From the NCBI GenBank assembly GCA_000433315.1, contig FR893383.1:62001-126000 (forward strand): a stretch of DNA of 64,000 bases, in the 5' to 3' direction. Position 1 is the stretch's first letter. Every line of letters starts with the position of its first letter. The notes below the pieces were generated by a model. That model searched no databases and was not told the DNA's origin. It worked only from the letters and a program-made list of their open reading frames with translations. The stretch comes from Firmicutes bacterium CAG:345. GTDB taxonomy: Bacteria > Bacillota_I > Bacilli_A > RFN20 > CAG-288. The translations under genes and the position numbers were made by a program. Positions 1 through 10,874 of this stretch are shown here, one piece after another.

Positions 1-1392
1 TTTAATAACTAATTCAGATATTTTTTGTTCATTAGGTGTCAAACTTAAATTGTTTAAAAAATCCAACATTTTTCTAAATGACAAATGGCATATTTCATCA
101 ATATTTAATCCACCAATTCTAACAGCTAAAACCTGTTCATTTAATCTCGCTCCATGACATTTTGTACATGTTTTTTCAGACATAAATCCATGGTAATATT
201 TTTTCATCCATGTTGAATTTGTGCTCAAATATAATCTATCTATTTTTGTTTTTACACCTTCATTGATAACACGATGCAAAGATGATCCTGTTTTTGTTTT
301 AAAGAAATAATCTATATCTTCTTCAGGTCCATATAAAATGGCATTTATCTGTTTTGAAGTTAACTGATTTACTGGAACATCCTTATCGATGCCATACTTT
401 TCACAAAGTATATCAAAGTCAGCCACTTCCATTGCTGAATCATTTTTCTTATAAATGAAAGGAATAGCACCATCATTTATTGATAAAGAAGGATCAGGAA
501 TAATTAAATCAGGATCAGCTTCGATTTTAACACCTAAGCCATTGCACTCACTGCAACATCCTAAAGGATTGTTAAATGAGAATAAACGAGGCTCTAAAGT
601 TGGAGTAGTAAATCCGCACTCTGGGCAGCTTTGATGTTCACTTAAAAGTATTCCTTTTTCATTTTCAGGAACAATTTCTACATAACCATTAGCATTATTT
701 AAAGCAACTCTTAAAGAATCATTAATTCTGCTCAATTCTTCTTTTTCTTCATCATCGCCTAAAATAATATGGTCGATAGCAATAGAAATAGTGTGTTTTT
801 GATTTTTTTCTAGAAGTGGAGGAACAGTATATTTTTGAATCGTATTTTTATCAATTTTTATTCTTCTTAAGCCCAAGTCAATATATTTTTTTAAGGTATC
901 AAAATGAGTACCTTTTTCATTGCGGATGATAGGAGCCATAATATAAATAGAAGTTCCTTTAGGAAAAGATAAAACTTTATTCGCCATTTGACTCAAAGAA
1001 AGTCCTTTGATAGGAAGATGATGAGTAGGACAATATGCTACACCAATTCTAGCATACAAAAGACGGAGATAATCATAAATTTCTGTTACAGTACCAACAG
1101 TAGAACGCGGATTATTTGAAACAGTTTTTTGATCGATAGCAATAGAAGGTGATAAACCATCGATAGAATCAACATCAGGTTTTTCTGTATTTCCTAAAAA
1201 CATACGAGCATAGGAAGATAAAGATTCTACATATCTTCTTTGACCTTCAGCGTAAATTGTATCAAAAGCTAAAGTGGATTTTCCTGAACCAGAAACTCCA
1301 GTAAATACAACAAGTTTGTCCTTTGGGATTGTCAAGCTTACATTTTTTAAGTTATTAACCCTAGCACCTTTAATTATTATTTTATCGTTCAT
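1..1392 (-). CDS. uvrA: UvrABC excinuclease subunit A (N-terminal part; runs off the window)
   Basis: UvrA is the ATPase that scans DNA for bulky lesions and loads UvrB in nucleotide excision repair. About 464 residues are visible, starting MNDKIIIKGARVNNLKN. The first Walker A (GVSGSGKST, near residue 31) is followed by SLSSYARMFLG and the DGLSPSIAIDQ segment typical of UvrA. The first zinc-binding module (CPEC...CSEC, around residues 240-275) is present. The gene reads leftward and its C-terminal half, including the signature and second ATPase domain, lies outside the window. The start is supported by a GGAGG Shine-Dalgarno just upstream (rightward) of the ATG at 1392. Identification is by direct translation and motif recognition; the family is very well conserved, so the call is secure. 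Confidence 0.96.
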   Translation of the reverse strand, partial: MNDKIIIKGARVNNLKNVSLTIPKDKLVVFTGVSGSGKSTLAFDTIYAEGQRRYVESLSSYARMFLGNTEKPDVDSIDGLSPSIAIDQKTVSNNPRSTVGTVTEIYDYLRLLYARIGVAYCPTHHLPIKGLSLSQMANKVLSFPKGTSIYIMAPIIRNEKGTHFDTLKKYIDLGLRRIKIDKNTIQKYTVPPLLEKNQKHTISIAIDHIILGDDEEKEELSRINDSLRVALNNANGYVEIVPENEKGILLSEHQSCPECGFTTPTLEPRLFSFNNPLGCCSECNGLGVKIEADPDLIIPDPSLSINDGAIPFIYKKNDSAMEVADFDILCEKYGIDKDVPVNQLTSKQINAILYGPEEDIDYFFKTKTGSSLHRVINEGVKTKIDRLYLSTNSTWMKKYYHGFMSEKTCTKCHGARLNEQVLAVRIGGLNIDEICHLSFRKMLDFLNNLSLTPNEQKISELVIK

Positions 1393-1479
1393 CCTTCACC
1401 TCCAGCATCCTACATTTTATCATACTTTCCCTTAGTTTATCTGTTTTTATAAATACTATGTATAAGAATTTATAACATC

Positions 1480-1524
1480 AAAAAAGAGGATGGAAACCTG
1501 ACTTCGGTTTCTATTCATCCTCTA
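1480..1524 (-). terminator. Intrinsic terminator of the large-lipoprotein operon
   Basis: Stem GAGGATG (1486-1492) pairs with CATCCTC (1516-1522), with further AAACC/GGTTT pairing inside. On the minus strand the hairpin is followed by a T-run (the A-run at 1480-1485). It sits just after the stop of the 2300-aa lipoprotein gene and before uvrA, so it separates the two units. Confidence 0.85.
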
Positions 1525-1531
1525 ATTTTTA

Positions 1532-4500
1532 TTATTGCAATTCGAAATCTACTTCTCCTCTTGCAAAATTACCGAAGGCATACTCATCTTCATAAGTAGC
1601 TTCAGAACAAGAGAGAGTTCCATCTGAATTCATCGAAAGAACAATTGTAGCTGTTCCACTTTTAATAGTAATTTCATTGTTATCGATTACATAAGTGCCA
1701 GTGCCAAGATATTCTGGATGATAGTTTCCTTCATAAGTTGGACAAACAAATGTCATTTTAACATTGCCTTTGCCATCAAAAGCTAAGGTTACTGTCGCAG
1801 GCAACTCATCATAAGTATCCCAATCAACAGCGTTATACTCACCGACATAGGTTTTACCAGCAAGGACATCGCCTTCTTCTATTTCTTCATCTTCATAGGT
1901 TTTATTTTCTTTATCGATGGTATAAACATATTCAGTACTATCGATAGTAATAGTTAAAGTTGTACCACTTATAACATATGTTCCTTCTTTACCATTGACA
2001 TTTGCACCACCAAAGCCATTTAAGATAATCGAAGATGAACCATTAGTATAAGTTCCATCATAACCATCGCCTAAAACATAACCATCATAACCATGAGAAC
2101 GATTAAATTTAGCAGTAAAGCTTGTCGCTTTGCCATCACTTAATGTTTGTCCTTCACCAACTTTAACAGTAAAGATACCACCGACAACATTAAAGTCACC
2201 AGTAACAGTGACAACACCGATTAAATCAGTTGGATTATAGCTATTTGATTTAGAAAGAACATAGACTACTTCGCCTTTATAAGTTGTAATCTTAAAGACC
2301 AAATCTTTCCAACTCTTACCAGCCATAACAGCTTCTGTACCATTATAGTAATATCCTTTATTTTCACCAGAAAGGGCATATACACCATCAGCAACTATAG
2401 TAATCTTTGTTGTTTTAAATGAATAATTGACATTTGTTTTACCAGTAAAGATCAATGTTGAACCAGTTGCATCATCAGGGTCGACAACAAAGCGACCTGT
2501 AGCACCATTGAGTTTACCAAAGCCATATTCATTGATAACAATAACATTTGTTGTAGAAGTGGAATTAGCTGAATAATATGTTCCAGCAGCAAATTTTTCT
2601 TGATCAATTGTAGCACCGATCAATTCATATTTATCACCATTAACAGAAACATAATATGTTGGATCATTTCCTTCATATAATGTGATGACATTTTCATAGA
2701 AAGGATTGAAGTAATAAGTATAACTTTCACCATCTAATGTTGCATTTCCACGAGAAGTTTCACTAGTTGTAAAGCCATCAACAAACAATGTTTTGCCTTC
2801 AGAATTTGTCAAAGTCTTTCTTTCATCCATATTAGCAACAACAAGTTTTCCAGCAGAAGCTAATTTAAAAACTAAAGATTCATTTCCATAATTTATCGCA
2901 AATATAGCTCCAACTTCACCTAATTCAACTTTAGAATCACTTTGCTTGACAAGAGTAGAGATAGCAGAAGTTACTTTTCCATCACTTGGAGCATATAAGT
3001 AGAATTTATCCGAGCCTTTTGTAACTTCATAAATGATAGTACTAGAAGAAGAAACATTAGCATAAAGCTTTCCAGTTGTTCCTTCTTTGATATAAAAGTA
3101 GGAACTAGAGCCTTCATTGATAGTCAAAATATCATCGCTTAATATATCAACAACGAGTTTCTTTGTAGAACCATAAGCACTACCAACTTCAGTTAATGTA
3201 ACAGTTAATTCACCCTCAGAATATCCACTTGGCAACATACCGATATAAGTGGTAGAACCTATTTCACATTTGATAATTCCATATTTATCAACAGTGAAGG
3301 CATGAACAGCACTACTGCTTGATAACCAAGAGAAGGTTCCAAGAAGCGTTCCTTGATAACTTGTATCAGAAACAGCAGTAGCAACATTATTGCTTTCCAA
3401 TGTATAAACATATGTATTTTCACCAACTGTAGCTCTAATTACTTTTTCAGTTATCATCTCATAAGTTCCAACAACATCATTCATGGTAATTACACCTGTT
3501 GTATTCGCTTTGATACTAGCAAAGCCATCAATTGTAAATGTAGTATCACCACAAGTATAAGTTCCAGCCAAAGCACTTGCTGGCAAATAACCTATTCTTG
3601 TATTAGAAGTTGATTTAGTAATCATCGCTTTACTGATATATACTTCACTTTCATCTAAGTTTGTAACTTTGATCAAAGCGCCTTTTTCAGTATAAAGAAG
3701 ATCATTTAATAATGTAACTTTACAAGCTAATGGAGAAGCAGATGAAGTCTTAAAGAACAAGAAAATATCTTTATCATTTAAAACATAATGAGTTAAATAA
3801 TTAGCATTTTCATATCCTAAATAACTTTCACGCTTAGCAGATGTTGGAATGATATAGCTTGTAACTGGAGAAGAGGTAGATGTTCCACTCACAGTAACAA
3901 CTGAAGTTTGATAGATGTAATCTCCTAATTTAGTCAAAGTAACAGTAATTGTCTTTTTAGTGCTATAAGAAACATATCTTCCTTCAAAGACCATATTTCC
4001 TAAAGCATCAACAGATGTTATATTTCCGACATATTTAGTGCTGCCATAGTAATAGGTACCAACACCATATTCATCAATACTTAAATAATGATCGCTGGTT
4101 GTACTGGTATCAACACTAGAATAAGAAACCTTACCATATGCGAGACTTTCAAATTTCTTTTCTAAAGAAGTATAAGTATTTGCTTCTTTATCAATAACAA
4201 CATATCCACTGACAGTTGAAGTACCACTATTGCATAAAACAATAAGGTTAGAACCAGTTGTAGAAACATAATAATCATAAGAAGTACTACCGAGAGTAGC
4301 AACACCTCTTGTTGAAGAAGTTAAGCCAAAACCATCCAATGTCAAACTATCATTACCATTAGAATATGAGCCTCTTTCATCTCCAGCAAGAGTTAAACCG
4401 CTATAGTTATTACCTAGATTTTCAACTCTAACAATAGCATGATGGTTAGCAGAAGTAACTTCAAGAATTGCACCTTTTTCTAATGTAGTTTTATCATTTA

Positions 4501-7500
4501 AGAATTTAACTTCCGCAATTTCACCTAAATCAGTTTCTGATGTGCAATAAATGTATGTTGTAACACCATTTCTTGTAAAGGATTTAATAATAGTTGTACG
4601 ACTATTTCCTGTAGTTACAGCATTTTGATCTAAGTACAATCTTTGATCGTGTGATTTATCACCAGATAATTTAATAACTAAAGCACCTTCAACTGTCATG
4701 CTTCCTGAAACAGTAACAGTAGCTGTTCCACCAACTTTTGTTAAAACAGTTTCAAAAGTATAATCAGCATTGATATTAACTTTTCCGGTATATGAACTCG
4801 AACTATATTTAAAAGTAGCTGTACCAAATTTATCAATACTAAGAGTATAGCTAGAACTTGAAGCATTGATATATTCACCAACAACTGGATTGTTCTCATA
4901 AAGTGGTGCTAATACTTCAAAAGTATAATACTTAACAACTGGATTTCCATTGATATCCATTGTCAAGCTGACAAGATAGAAACCTGCCTTTGTGAAATCA
5001 ACCAAAGAGTAATCAAGATAATCATCGACATTTTTAACTGTACCTTCAGCTGTTGTGATAGTAAACTTAGAGATCAATTCATCAATAGCATCTTCTTTAA
5101 TTGGAAGCATATTGATTTCATAATCGCTTATTGAAACTTTAGCGCCTTGGCTGACATATTGAGATTCAAGTTCCATTTTTACATATGGTAAATAATCAGA
5201 ATCAGCAATAACAACACTATTTTTATATGAATCCATGAATAAGCTCATTCTAGAACCATATTTAAATGAAGGACGGACATTGACATAAGTTACTTCAATC
5301 AAACCAGATTTATAAACATAATTAATATTTACTGCATCTGCATAAGAAGAGGAAGCTTTTACAATACCTGTTCCATATCCATCTAAGAAAACCTTTAAAT
5401 TATCTTTGACAAATAATCCTTGATATCCATCTTTTTCATCGACTGTAAATGTATTATCAGCAGTATTTAAATTAATCTTATAAGCAAATTCATAATTGTT
5501 AGTATCATAGATGAATAGCTTATCATTTACATAATCATAACCGCCAAATTTTAAAGAATTAATATTACTTATAGAAAGATCAGCAACTTCTTTTCCATCA
5601 ACATATAAAGATACACCATTAGAAGCTGTAATTTCTAAGCTAGCTTGTTTATTATCTACTGTTCCTTGATAAGTTCCAGTATATTTTTTAGTTGTAGTTT
5701 CTTTATCAGTTCTTTTACCGGTAACCGCATCATTCATCACAACATACATGCTGTAATCATTGACTTTAACAGTTCCTTTAGATCCGACAGACAAGTCGAA
5801 GTCTTCAGAGAATGTTACCTTGCCGAAAGAATGTCTATAATAGAAATCGGCAGAAGTATGTTCAGCAAGTTCAGTAACTAAACCATAATAAACTTTTTCT
5901 CCAGCTGCATTTCTTAAAACTAAAACATCGATTGATGTACAAGGAGAAGAATTATCAACGACATACTCAGAAGATGTGTTGAATGTCAATTTTCCAAGGA
6001 GTGTATAAACATCCGTTTTGGCAAAGATATATTGTCTATTGTTTTCATTGAACTTCATATTCAATCTATTGACTGGAAGAAGAACAGCAATACCATTTTC
6101 TTGTGTGAAATAGAAATCATTAGATAAGTATCTGATCAATAGAGTATTTTCATCAACAGCAGAAATAGAAGTCACGTCATCGCTTGCATTTCCATCAAAA
6201 ACAAATGTTCTATTAATTGTTGTGGTAGTTGATGTAGCTTCATCTTCATCATCACCAGATGTATCTGTAGTAGTTGTACCACGCATATTAGTCTTATAAG
6301 TTCCAAGGAAATCTTTTGAAACTACAAACACATTCTTTTCAATTTGTTCGCCTTTATAAATAAGCTTTAAAGTATAACAACCAGGAGTGAAAACATCGAC
6401 CTTACCTTCGATCATATCGCGGGTAACAAAAACACTTTCTTCTCCTTCTTTAATTGTAAACAAAGTTGTTGGATCAAAGACATCTCCTTCAAAGACATAG
6501 TTTTTAGCGCTATTATCAACAGAAAGAGTAACATTTGAAACAACATTGATACTAAGTAAAACTTCAGTTGGATTCTCGCTGTCTTTACCATCAATATATA
6601 CTTTTAAGGTAACAGGATATATTCCTGATTTTGAAAAATCAACTTTTGATTTATCAATTTCAACATAGGTAGTCAAATTATTTGTGACTTGATCTTTATC
6701 GGTATATAAGCTTTGTTTAATATTATTAACTGTAACAGTAATAGCACTTAAAATATCATTATCGCTTAAATCTTTAGTACCATCAATAACTTCTTGATTG
6801 ATACGGATATCAAAAATATTTTGACGGACAACATAAGTCAAAACCAAAGTAACATCTTCAGTAGTGCTTCCTTGAGTATAAGGAACTTTGACTACAACTT
6901 CATAACTACCTGCAGCAGAGAAATCAACCTTTGAAGTATCAATATAACGATTTGCAACAACAAAACGTTGACCATTAGAAATTAAAATTACATCATTATT
7001 AAATGAATATTCATCCATTGAAGTTCCTTTTTTAATGATGATGACATCACTTTTTGTAACTTCAAGATGAGCTCCGGTAGCAATAGTAACAACAGCAGTT
7101 GCAGTTTTTCCACCATAATTTAAAGTAAGTGTATTTTCACCTAAGCGAGAATAATCAATTGAACCAGTTATATCTAAAAGAGAAATCAATTCATTATGTT
7201 CAACGCCATCAATTTTCAAAGAGAATAATGATGTTACATCAAGTCTTTCAGAATTTGGATAAATAGTTACATTTTTTCCACTTAAGGCCAATTCATGATC
7301 TGCGACTACTACAACCTCAACAGAAGAAGTAACGACTGTAGAATCTTCTTTATAAGTTAAAGTAACAAGATATTTTCCTTCTTCAGCTTTTAAACCAGAA
7401 ACATCAATCATATTAGCTGTAACTTTTTTAGCTACGCCATCAACTGTCAAGCTAAATAATTCTGTCGCATCAAAATTTTCAACTTCACTCAAAGTAATAG

Positions 7501-8434
7501 TTTTAGTTTTATAGCTATTAACAACATCAATTACATGATCTTCAATAACTTCAACTACAATAGTCTTGCTTGTGTCACCAAGAGTTACTGTGTAAGAATA
7601 TGTTCCGACTTCAGCTTTAACATCACTTGTTACCATTTCATCAGAAATATCAGTTTTTTCACCATCGATAGAAACGACAAATAAATCTTTAAAATTATAA
7701 TCAGCAACTTCTTTAACTTTTAAAGTGACATTTTCAACAGAGCTTGTAACAACATAGACTGTTTTAGAAACATGAATAGTTAAAAAAGCATTTTGTCCAC
7801 CATAAGAGCATAAAACAGTGTAATATCCTTCTTTTTCTTGGACATCGCTATAATCAAGCATATCATCAGTTACAGGGAAACTATCGCCATCTACTGTTAA
7901 ACTAAACAAGGTCTTAAAATCAAAATCTACTACTTCTCTATCTTTAATCTCTACAGAAGTATCAGTTTTTCCAATGACAATTTCTGATGCTTTAATAGTG
8001 ATGGAAAGTTCAGCTTTTTTAGAAGAATCAGCATTACTTGTTGCAGTAATAACTGCTACTGAATCTGCAATTTGAACATCTTTGACTTCAACTAAGCCAT
8101 CAGCAGAAACTAAAACTTTATCGCTAGAAGAAGTCCAAGTAACAGATTTATCTTCAGTACTACCAACAACAGTAGCTGTTAATTGTAAACTTTGCTTACG
8201 AGAGACAATATTTTCACCACTTCCTGTAATTACAACACTTTCAACATCAGGTAAAACTGAAGAAGAAGTGGAAGAGGAGCTTGAAGAAGAGGTGGAAGGT
8301 TTAGAAGTAGAAGATGATGAAGAGGTGGAAGAAGATGATGGTTGCTTATTATTACAAGAAGCAAGAGCTAAAGTAGCCGTAACAATTGGCAAAGAAAGTA
8401 AAACAAGTTTCTTCTTATTTATTTTTTTTCTCAT
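1532..8434 (-). CDS. Giant Ser-linker lipoprotein with tandem Ig-like repeats (2300 aa)
   Basis: Surface lipoprotein of unknown function. The signal peptide ends in the lipobox LALAS-C, then comes a poly-Ser/Thr linker (residues ~30-60), which should place the protein on the outer face of the membrane. Residues ~62-150 resemble a BIG2 Ig-like domain (VTWTSSSDKV...). From ~152 to ~760 there are about seven degenerate repeats of 75-95 aa with the core 'LFSLTVDG...DVS..KAE.GTY.VTL.Y'; an eighth lies near 1080. The C-terminal half repeats two other units: 'L-IDEYG-G---Y' and 'LTLDGFG---RG-ATL'. No catalytic motif was recognised. It is the last gene of a three-gene lipoprotein operon, with AGAAAGGA upstream of the ATG. 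A role in adhesion or polysaccharide binding is only inferred from the architecture. Confidence 0.85.
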   Translation of the reverse strand: MRKKINKKKLVLLSLPIVTATLALASCNNKQPSSSSTSSSSSTSKPSTSSSSSSSTSSSVLPDVESVVITGSGENIVSRKQSLQLTATVVGSTEDKSVTWTSSSDKVLVSADGLVEVKDVQIADSVAVITATSNADSSKKAELSITIKASEIVIGKTDTSVEIKDREVVDFDFKTLFSLTVDGDSFPVTDDMLDYSDVQEKEGYYTVLCSYGGQNAFLTIHVSKTVYVVTSSVENVTLKVKEVADYNFKDLFVVSIDGEKTDISDEMVTSDVKAEVGTYSYTVTLGDTSKTIVVEVIEDHVIDVVNSYKTKTITLSEVENFDATELFSLTVDGVAKKVTANMIDVSGLKAEEGKYLVTLTYKEDSTVVTSSVEVVVVADHELALSGKNVTIYPNSERLDVTSLFSLKIDGVEHNELISLLDITGSIDYSRLGENTLTLNYGGKTATAVVTIATGAHLEVTKSDVIIIKKGTSMDEYSFNNDVILISNGQRFVVANRYIDTSKVDFSAAGSYEVVVKVPYTQGSTTEDVTLVLTYVVRQNIFDIRINQEVIDGTKDLSDNDILSAITVTVNNIKQSLYTDKDQVTNNLTTYVEIDKSKVDFSKSGIYPVTLKVYIDGKDSENPTEVLLSINVVSNVTLSVDNSAKNYVFEGDVFDPTTLFTIKEGEESVFVTRDMIEGKVDVFTPGCYTLKLIYKGEQIEKNVFVVSKDFLGTYKTNMRGTTTTDTSGDDEDEATSTTTTINRTFVFDGNASDDVTSISAVDENTLLIRYLSNDFYFTQENGIAVLLPVNRLNMKFNENNRQYIFAKTDVYTLLGKLTFNTSSEYVVDNSSPCTSIDVLVLRNAAGEKVYYGLVTELAEHTSADFYYRHSFGKVTFSEDFDLSVGSKGTVKVNDYSMYVVMNDAVTGKRTDKETTTKKYTGTYQGTVDNKQASLEITASNGVSLYVDGKEVADLSISNINSLKFGGYDYVNDKLFIYDTNNYEFAYKINLNTADNTFTVDEKDGYQGLFVKDNLKVFLDGYGTGIVKASSSYADAVNINYVYKSGLIEVTYVNVRPSFKYGSRMSLFMDSYKNSVVIADSDYLPYVKMELESQYVSQGAKVSISDYEINMLPIKEDAIDELISKFTITTAEGTVKNVDDYLDYSLVDFTKAGFYLVSLTMDINGNPVVKYYTFEVLAPLYENNPVVGEYINASSSSYTLSIDKFGTATFKYSSSSYTGKVNINADYTFETVLTKVGGTATVTVSGSMTVEGALVIKLSGDKSHDQRLYLDQNAVTTGNSRTTIIKSFTRNGVTTYIYCTSETDLGEIAEVKFLNDKTTLEKGAILEVTSANHHAIVRVENLGNNYSGLTLAGDERGSYSNGNDSLTLDGFGLTSSTRGVATLGSTSYDYYVSTTGSNLIVLCNSGTSTVSGYVVIDKEANTYTSLEKKFESLAYGKVSYSSVDTSTTSDHYLSIDEYGVGTYYYGSTKYVGNITSVDALGNMVFEGRYVSYSTKKTITVTLTKLGDYIYQTSVVTVSGTSTSSPVTSYIIPTSAKRESYLGYENANYLTHYVLNDKDIFLFFKTSSASPLACKVTLLNDLLYTEKGALIKVTNLDESEVYISKAMITKSTSNTRIGYLPASALAGTYTCGDTTFTIDGFASIKANTTGVITMNDVVGTYEMITEKVIRATVGENTYVYTLESNNVATAVSDTSYQGTLLGTFSWLSSSSAVHAFTVDKYGIIKCEIGSTTYIGMLPSGYSEGELTVTLTEVGSAYGSTKKLVVDILSDDILTINEGSSSYFYIKEGTTGKLYANVSSSSTIIYEVTKGSDKFYLYAPSDGKVTSAISTLVKQSDSKVELGEVGAIFAINYGNESLVFKLASAGKLVVANMDERKTLTNSEGKTLFVDGFTTSETSRGNATLDGESYTYYFNPFYENVITLYEGNDPTYYVSVNGDKYELIGATIDQEKFAAGTYYSANSTSTTNVIVINEYGFGKLNGATGRFVVDPDDATGSTLIFTGKTNVNYSFKTTKITIVADGVYALSGENKGYYYNGTEAVMAGKSWKDLVFKITTYKGEVVYVLSKSNSYNPTDLIGVVTVTGDFNVVGGIFTVKVGEGQTLSDGKATSFTAKFNRSHGYDGYVLGDGYDGTYTNGSSSIILNGFGGANVNGKEGTYVISGTTLTITIDSTEYVYTIDKENKTYEDEEIEEGDVLAGKTYVGEYNAVDWDTYDELPATVTLAFDGKGNVKMTFVCPTYEGNYHPEYLGTGTYVIDNNEITIKSGTATIVLSMNSDGTLSCSEATYEDEYAFGNFARGEVDFELQ

Positions 8435-8461
8435 AATTTTTTCCTTTCTGTTTTATTAGAA

Positions 8462-8485
8462 AGGAAATGGCTAAAGCCATTTCCT
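8462..8485 (-). terminator. Intercistronic hairpin (possible attenuator)
   Basis: A perfect 10-bp stem, AGGAAATGGC (8462-8471) with GCCATTTCCT (8476-8485) and a TAAA loop, lies between the 786-aa and the 2300-aa lipoprotein genes. On the minus strand it is followed by only a short T stretch (TTTCT), so it may reduce rather than stop transcription into the giant gene, or protect the 3' end of the upstream message. Confidence 0.5.
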
Positions 8486-8496
8486 AAAAATATAAC

Positions 8497-10857
8497 TTAG
8501 GCAATCTCCCAAGTTCCTGGAAGATAGCAATATACATATATTGTCTTAAATCCAATATTATTGAAACGAATCATAATCTTGCTATCTTTATCCATAAATG
8601 TAACATTGCGATTATTGCTATTAGAAGTTTGTGTGTGTTTTGAATCTATTAATTTAACATATCCACTAGCTTCAGCAAATTTATCCATGAGATAATTGAA
8701 ATTATCATCGGTTAAACGGCGAACACCATTTAACAAATCTTCAGAAGCTGTAATATTAAATGAGAAACATCCAACACCATCTTTTGTGTAATCTAAATCT
8801 CTAGAAACAGACATTGAATCCCCAAAAGCTGAACGGAATTGACTTGGGGTAGGGAACTTCGAACTATCAGCACCATAGAAATAATTTAAAGCATCAGCTA
8901 CTGTTCCTGTAGTATAGCCAGTACCATAAGCGGTTTCATAACGAGCACTTACTTCATCCCATGTTTCTGGTAAAACACGCGGAGAATAGTTATCAAATAA
9001 ATCTTCATCTAATTTAGTTGTGCCAATTTCTGAATATGTTGTTTTAACATAGCCAATATAATTTCCACTGATGTTATAAGGATAAACAGTATTTAAAAGA
9101 TTTCCTTCAGAATCAACAGTGATAGAAAGTTGTGTTTCAACATCTTGGCTAGCGCTAGAGGCATTGCTATAGCTTGAAATTTCTTTAGCTACTGCAGCAT
9201 TGATAACAGAATCACGAAGAGTGAAAGTATAAGTACTTTCAAATTCATTTTCAGTAACTGTAGGGAAACCGAATACTTCTGGAGCAAAGTTAAATCCAGG
9301 AAGTTTAGAAGAAATATTTCCTTCATATTTTTTCTTGCCTACAAGGCCTTTACTTGATGCGCTATATTCAAATTCATCATAAGTATTATCATCATTTTGC
9401 TTATATCCTGTATAAGATAAACCATATGGATTATCAAAATAACCACCAGAATAATAAGTGCTTCTTCTGAGTAACACAGCATCTTCTGTTACTTGACCAT
9501 GAAGACCAGCAGGACCAGTAGCGGAAGAAGTTGGAAGGACTTTTTTCTTCAAAGAATTTCTTGATTGATCATAACTGTTTTCGCTAGAAGAAGCAGAATA
9601 TGTCGAAGTATCAACAGAATCAAATGTATAGTTGGTGATACCCTTCATTTGTTCAAGAGCCTTAGCTAAAACTTCTGTATATTTCGTTGCAGCATATGGT
9701 GTAGGATCAGTAACAACTGTTGTACCAATATCAGCAAAGGTTAAATCAATTGTTGTCCAACTAGCAGCAGAAGCAGTTTCAGCTGTACCATCTGTTGAGC
9801 CATAATACAAAACTTCTGTTGAGCCAGTTAATCTTGTTACATGACCATCTTCAACATATAAGCTGATTTCCAAAAGTGTATCTGATAAAAGTGGAGTTAA
9901 ACTATAGCTTAAATATGTTGGTAAATATAAATTATCCATATCAGTTGGATCGATATAATAATCATAAGCACCTGTTTTAGAATTATAAGTAAACTTATTA
10001 ATATCTAAATTTCCTAAGTGATTCCAAAGATGATTTTGTTCCCATAAATTATAAGAACCAAATGTATTCATATCTGATTCTCTTGTAGCAACATTATCTT
10101 TATTAATATAAATTTTATCTAATGCATGTCCGGTATTACCTTCTTCATCAGTTAAACCATCGACAACCCCTTTTTTATAAGTATTGACTTGGTGGGCGCC
10201 ATCTTTATTATTTTTTCTGATCCAATATTCGCCTGCCCAAGCATTTTCTTCCATTTTTGTAACCATGTAATAAGTGTTATTAGTGGTTTTATCTAAAGTG
10301 AAATCTTTATAAAAATCAACTAATTCACCATTTACTGTAATGGAAGAATTACCAATTTCTTCGATCATCTGTGAAGTTAACTCACCAACTTGACCTTGTT
10401 TTGTCGGAGCCTTTAAAGTGATAGTAATTGAAGCAAATACATTGGTATCAGCTAAAGAAGTAGCAGTGACACTGACAAATTGATCAAAAACTAATTCAGT
10501 AGTACCAACATAGGTAACAACACCATTTTCAACAGTGATAAGATCACTATTTGTAGTCCAGAGCAAAGATTTATCATCTGTGCCAGAAGTAGTAACTTCA
10601 GCAACAACAGTTATAACTTTATCCTCAGATCCAGTATCGATAACTGTTTTTTCAGCAGTTAAAGTTATGCTGACTTTAATAGAAAGTGTAGAAGAAGTAG
10701 AAGATGATGAAGAAGAGGAAGAAGTGACTGAAGAGGAAGAATGAGTAGAACTAGAAGAAGAACTTGATGAAGAACTAGAAGAATTGTTATTATTGCAGCT
10801 AGCTAAAGTAACACCTAAGAGTGCAGGGATTAATAATAATTTTGTGATTTTTTTCAT
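8497..10857 (-). CDS. Ser-linker lipoprotein with BIG2-like domain (786 aa)
   Basis: Hypothetical surface lipoprotein. The signal peptide ends in LGVTLAS-C at residue ~21, followed by Asn4 and a long poly-Ser linker to ~60. Residues ~62-150 look like a BIG2 Ig-like domain (SLLWTTNSDLITV). The remaining ~630 residues are unrecognised but are related to the gene just upstream: both have 'L..ALE.MK....YT', a NKDGAHQ/NAYQ-type mid-region, and a '..PETWDEVS/..PTSWKDVT' segment, so they are paralogues. GGAGAT lies ahead of the ATG. The gap to the upstream gene is 17 bp, indicating one operon. No enzymatic motif was seen. Confidence 0.8.
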   Translation of the reverse strand: MKKITKLLLIPALLGVTLASCNNNNSSSSSSSSSSSSTHSSSSVTSSSSSSSSTSSTLSIKVSITLTAEKTVIDTGSEDKVITVVAEVTTSGTDDKSLLWTTNSDLITVENGVVTYVGTTELVFDQFVSVTATSLADTNVFASITITLKAPTKQGQVGELTSQMIEEIGNSSITVNGELVDFYKDFTLDKTTNNTYYMVTKMEENAWAGEYWIRKNNKDGAHQVNTYKKGVVDGLTDEEGNTGHALDKIYINKDNVATRESDMNTFGSYNLWEQNHLWNHLGNLDINKFTYNSKTGAYDYYIDPTDMDNLYLPTYLSYSLTPLLSDTLLEISLYVEDGHVTRLTGSTEVLYYGSTDGTAETASAASWTTIDLTFADIGTTVVTDPTPYAATKYTEVLAKALEQMKGITNYTFDSVDTSTYSASSSENSYDQSRNSLKKKVLPTSSATGPAGLHGQVTEDAVLLRRSTYYSGGYFDNPYGLSYTGYKQNDDNTYDEFEYSASSKGLVGKKKYEGNISSKLPGFNFAPEVFGFPTVTENEFESTYTFTLRDSVINAAVAKEISSYSNASSASQDVETQLSITVDSEGNLLNTVYPYNISGNYIGYVKTTYSEIGTTKLDEDLFDNYSPRVLPETWDEVSARYETAYGTGYTTGTVADALNYFYGADSSKFPTPSQFRSAFGDSMSVSRDLDYTKDGVGCFSFNITASEDLLNGVRRLTDDNFNYLMDKFAEASGYVKLIDSKHTQTSNSNNRNVTFMDKDSKIMIRFNNIGFKTIYVYCYLPGTWEIA

Positions 10858-10874
10858 TTAATATCTCCGATAAA

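Noticed and set aside
8082..8459. Acidic open frame (Glu/Asp-rich) on the plus strand opposite the lipoprotein start
   Set aside because: It is the reverse complement of the poly-Ser linker; the same artefact appears at 10535-10744, 12685-12951 and 25890-26249. No ribosome site.
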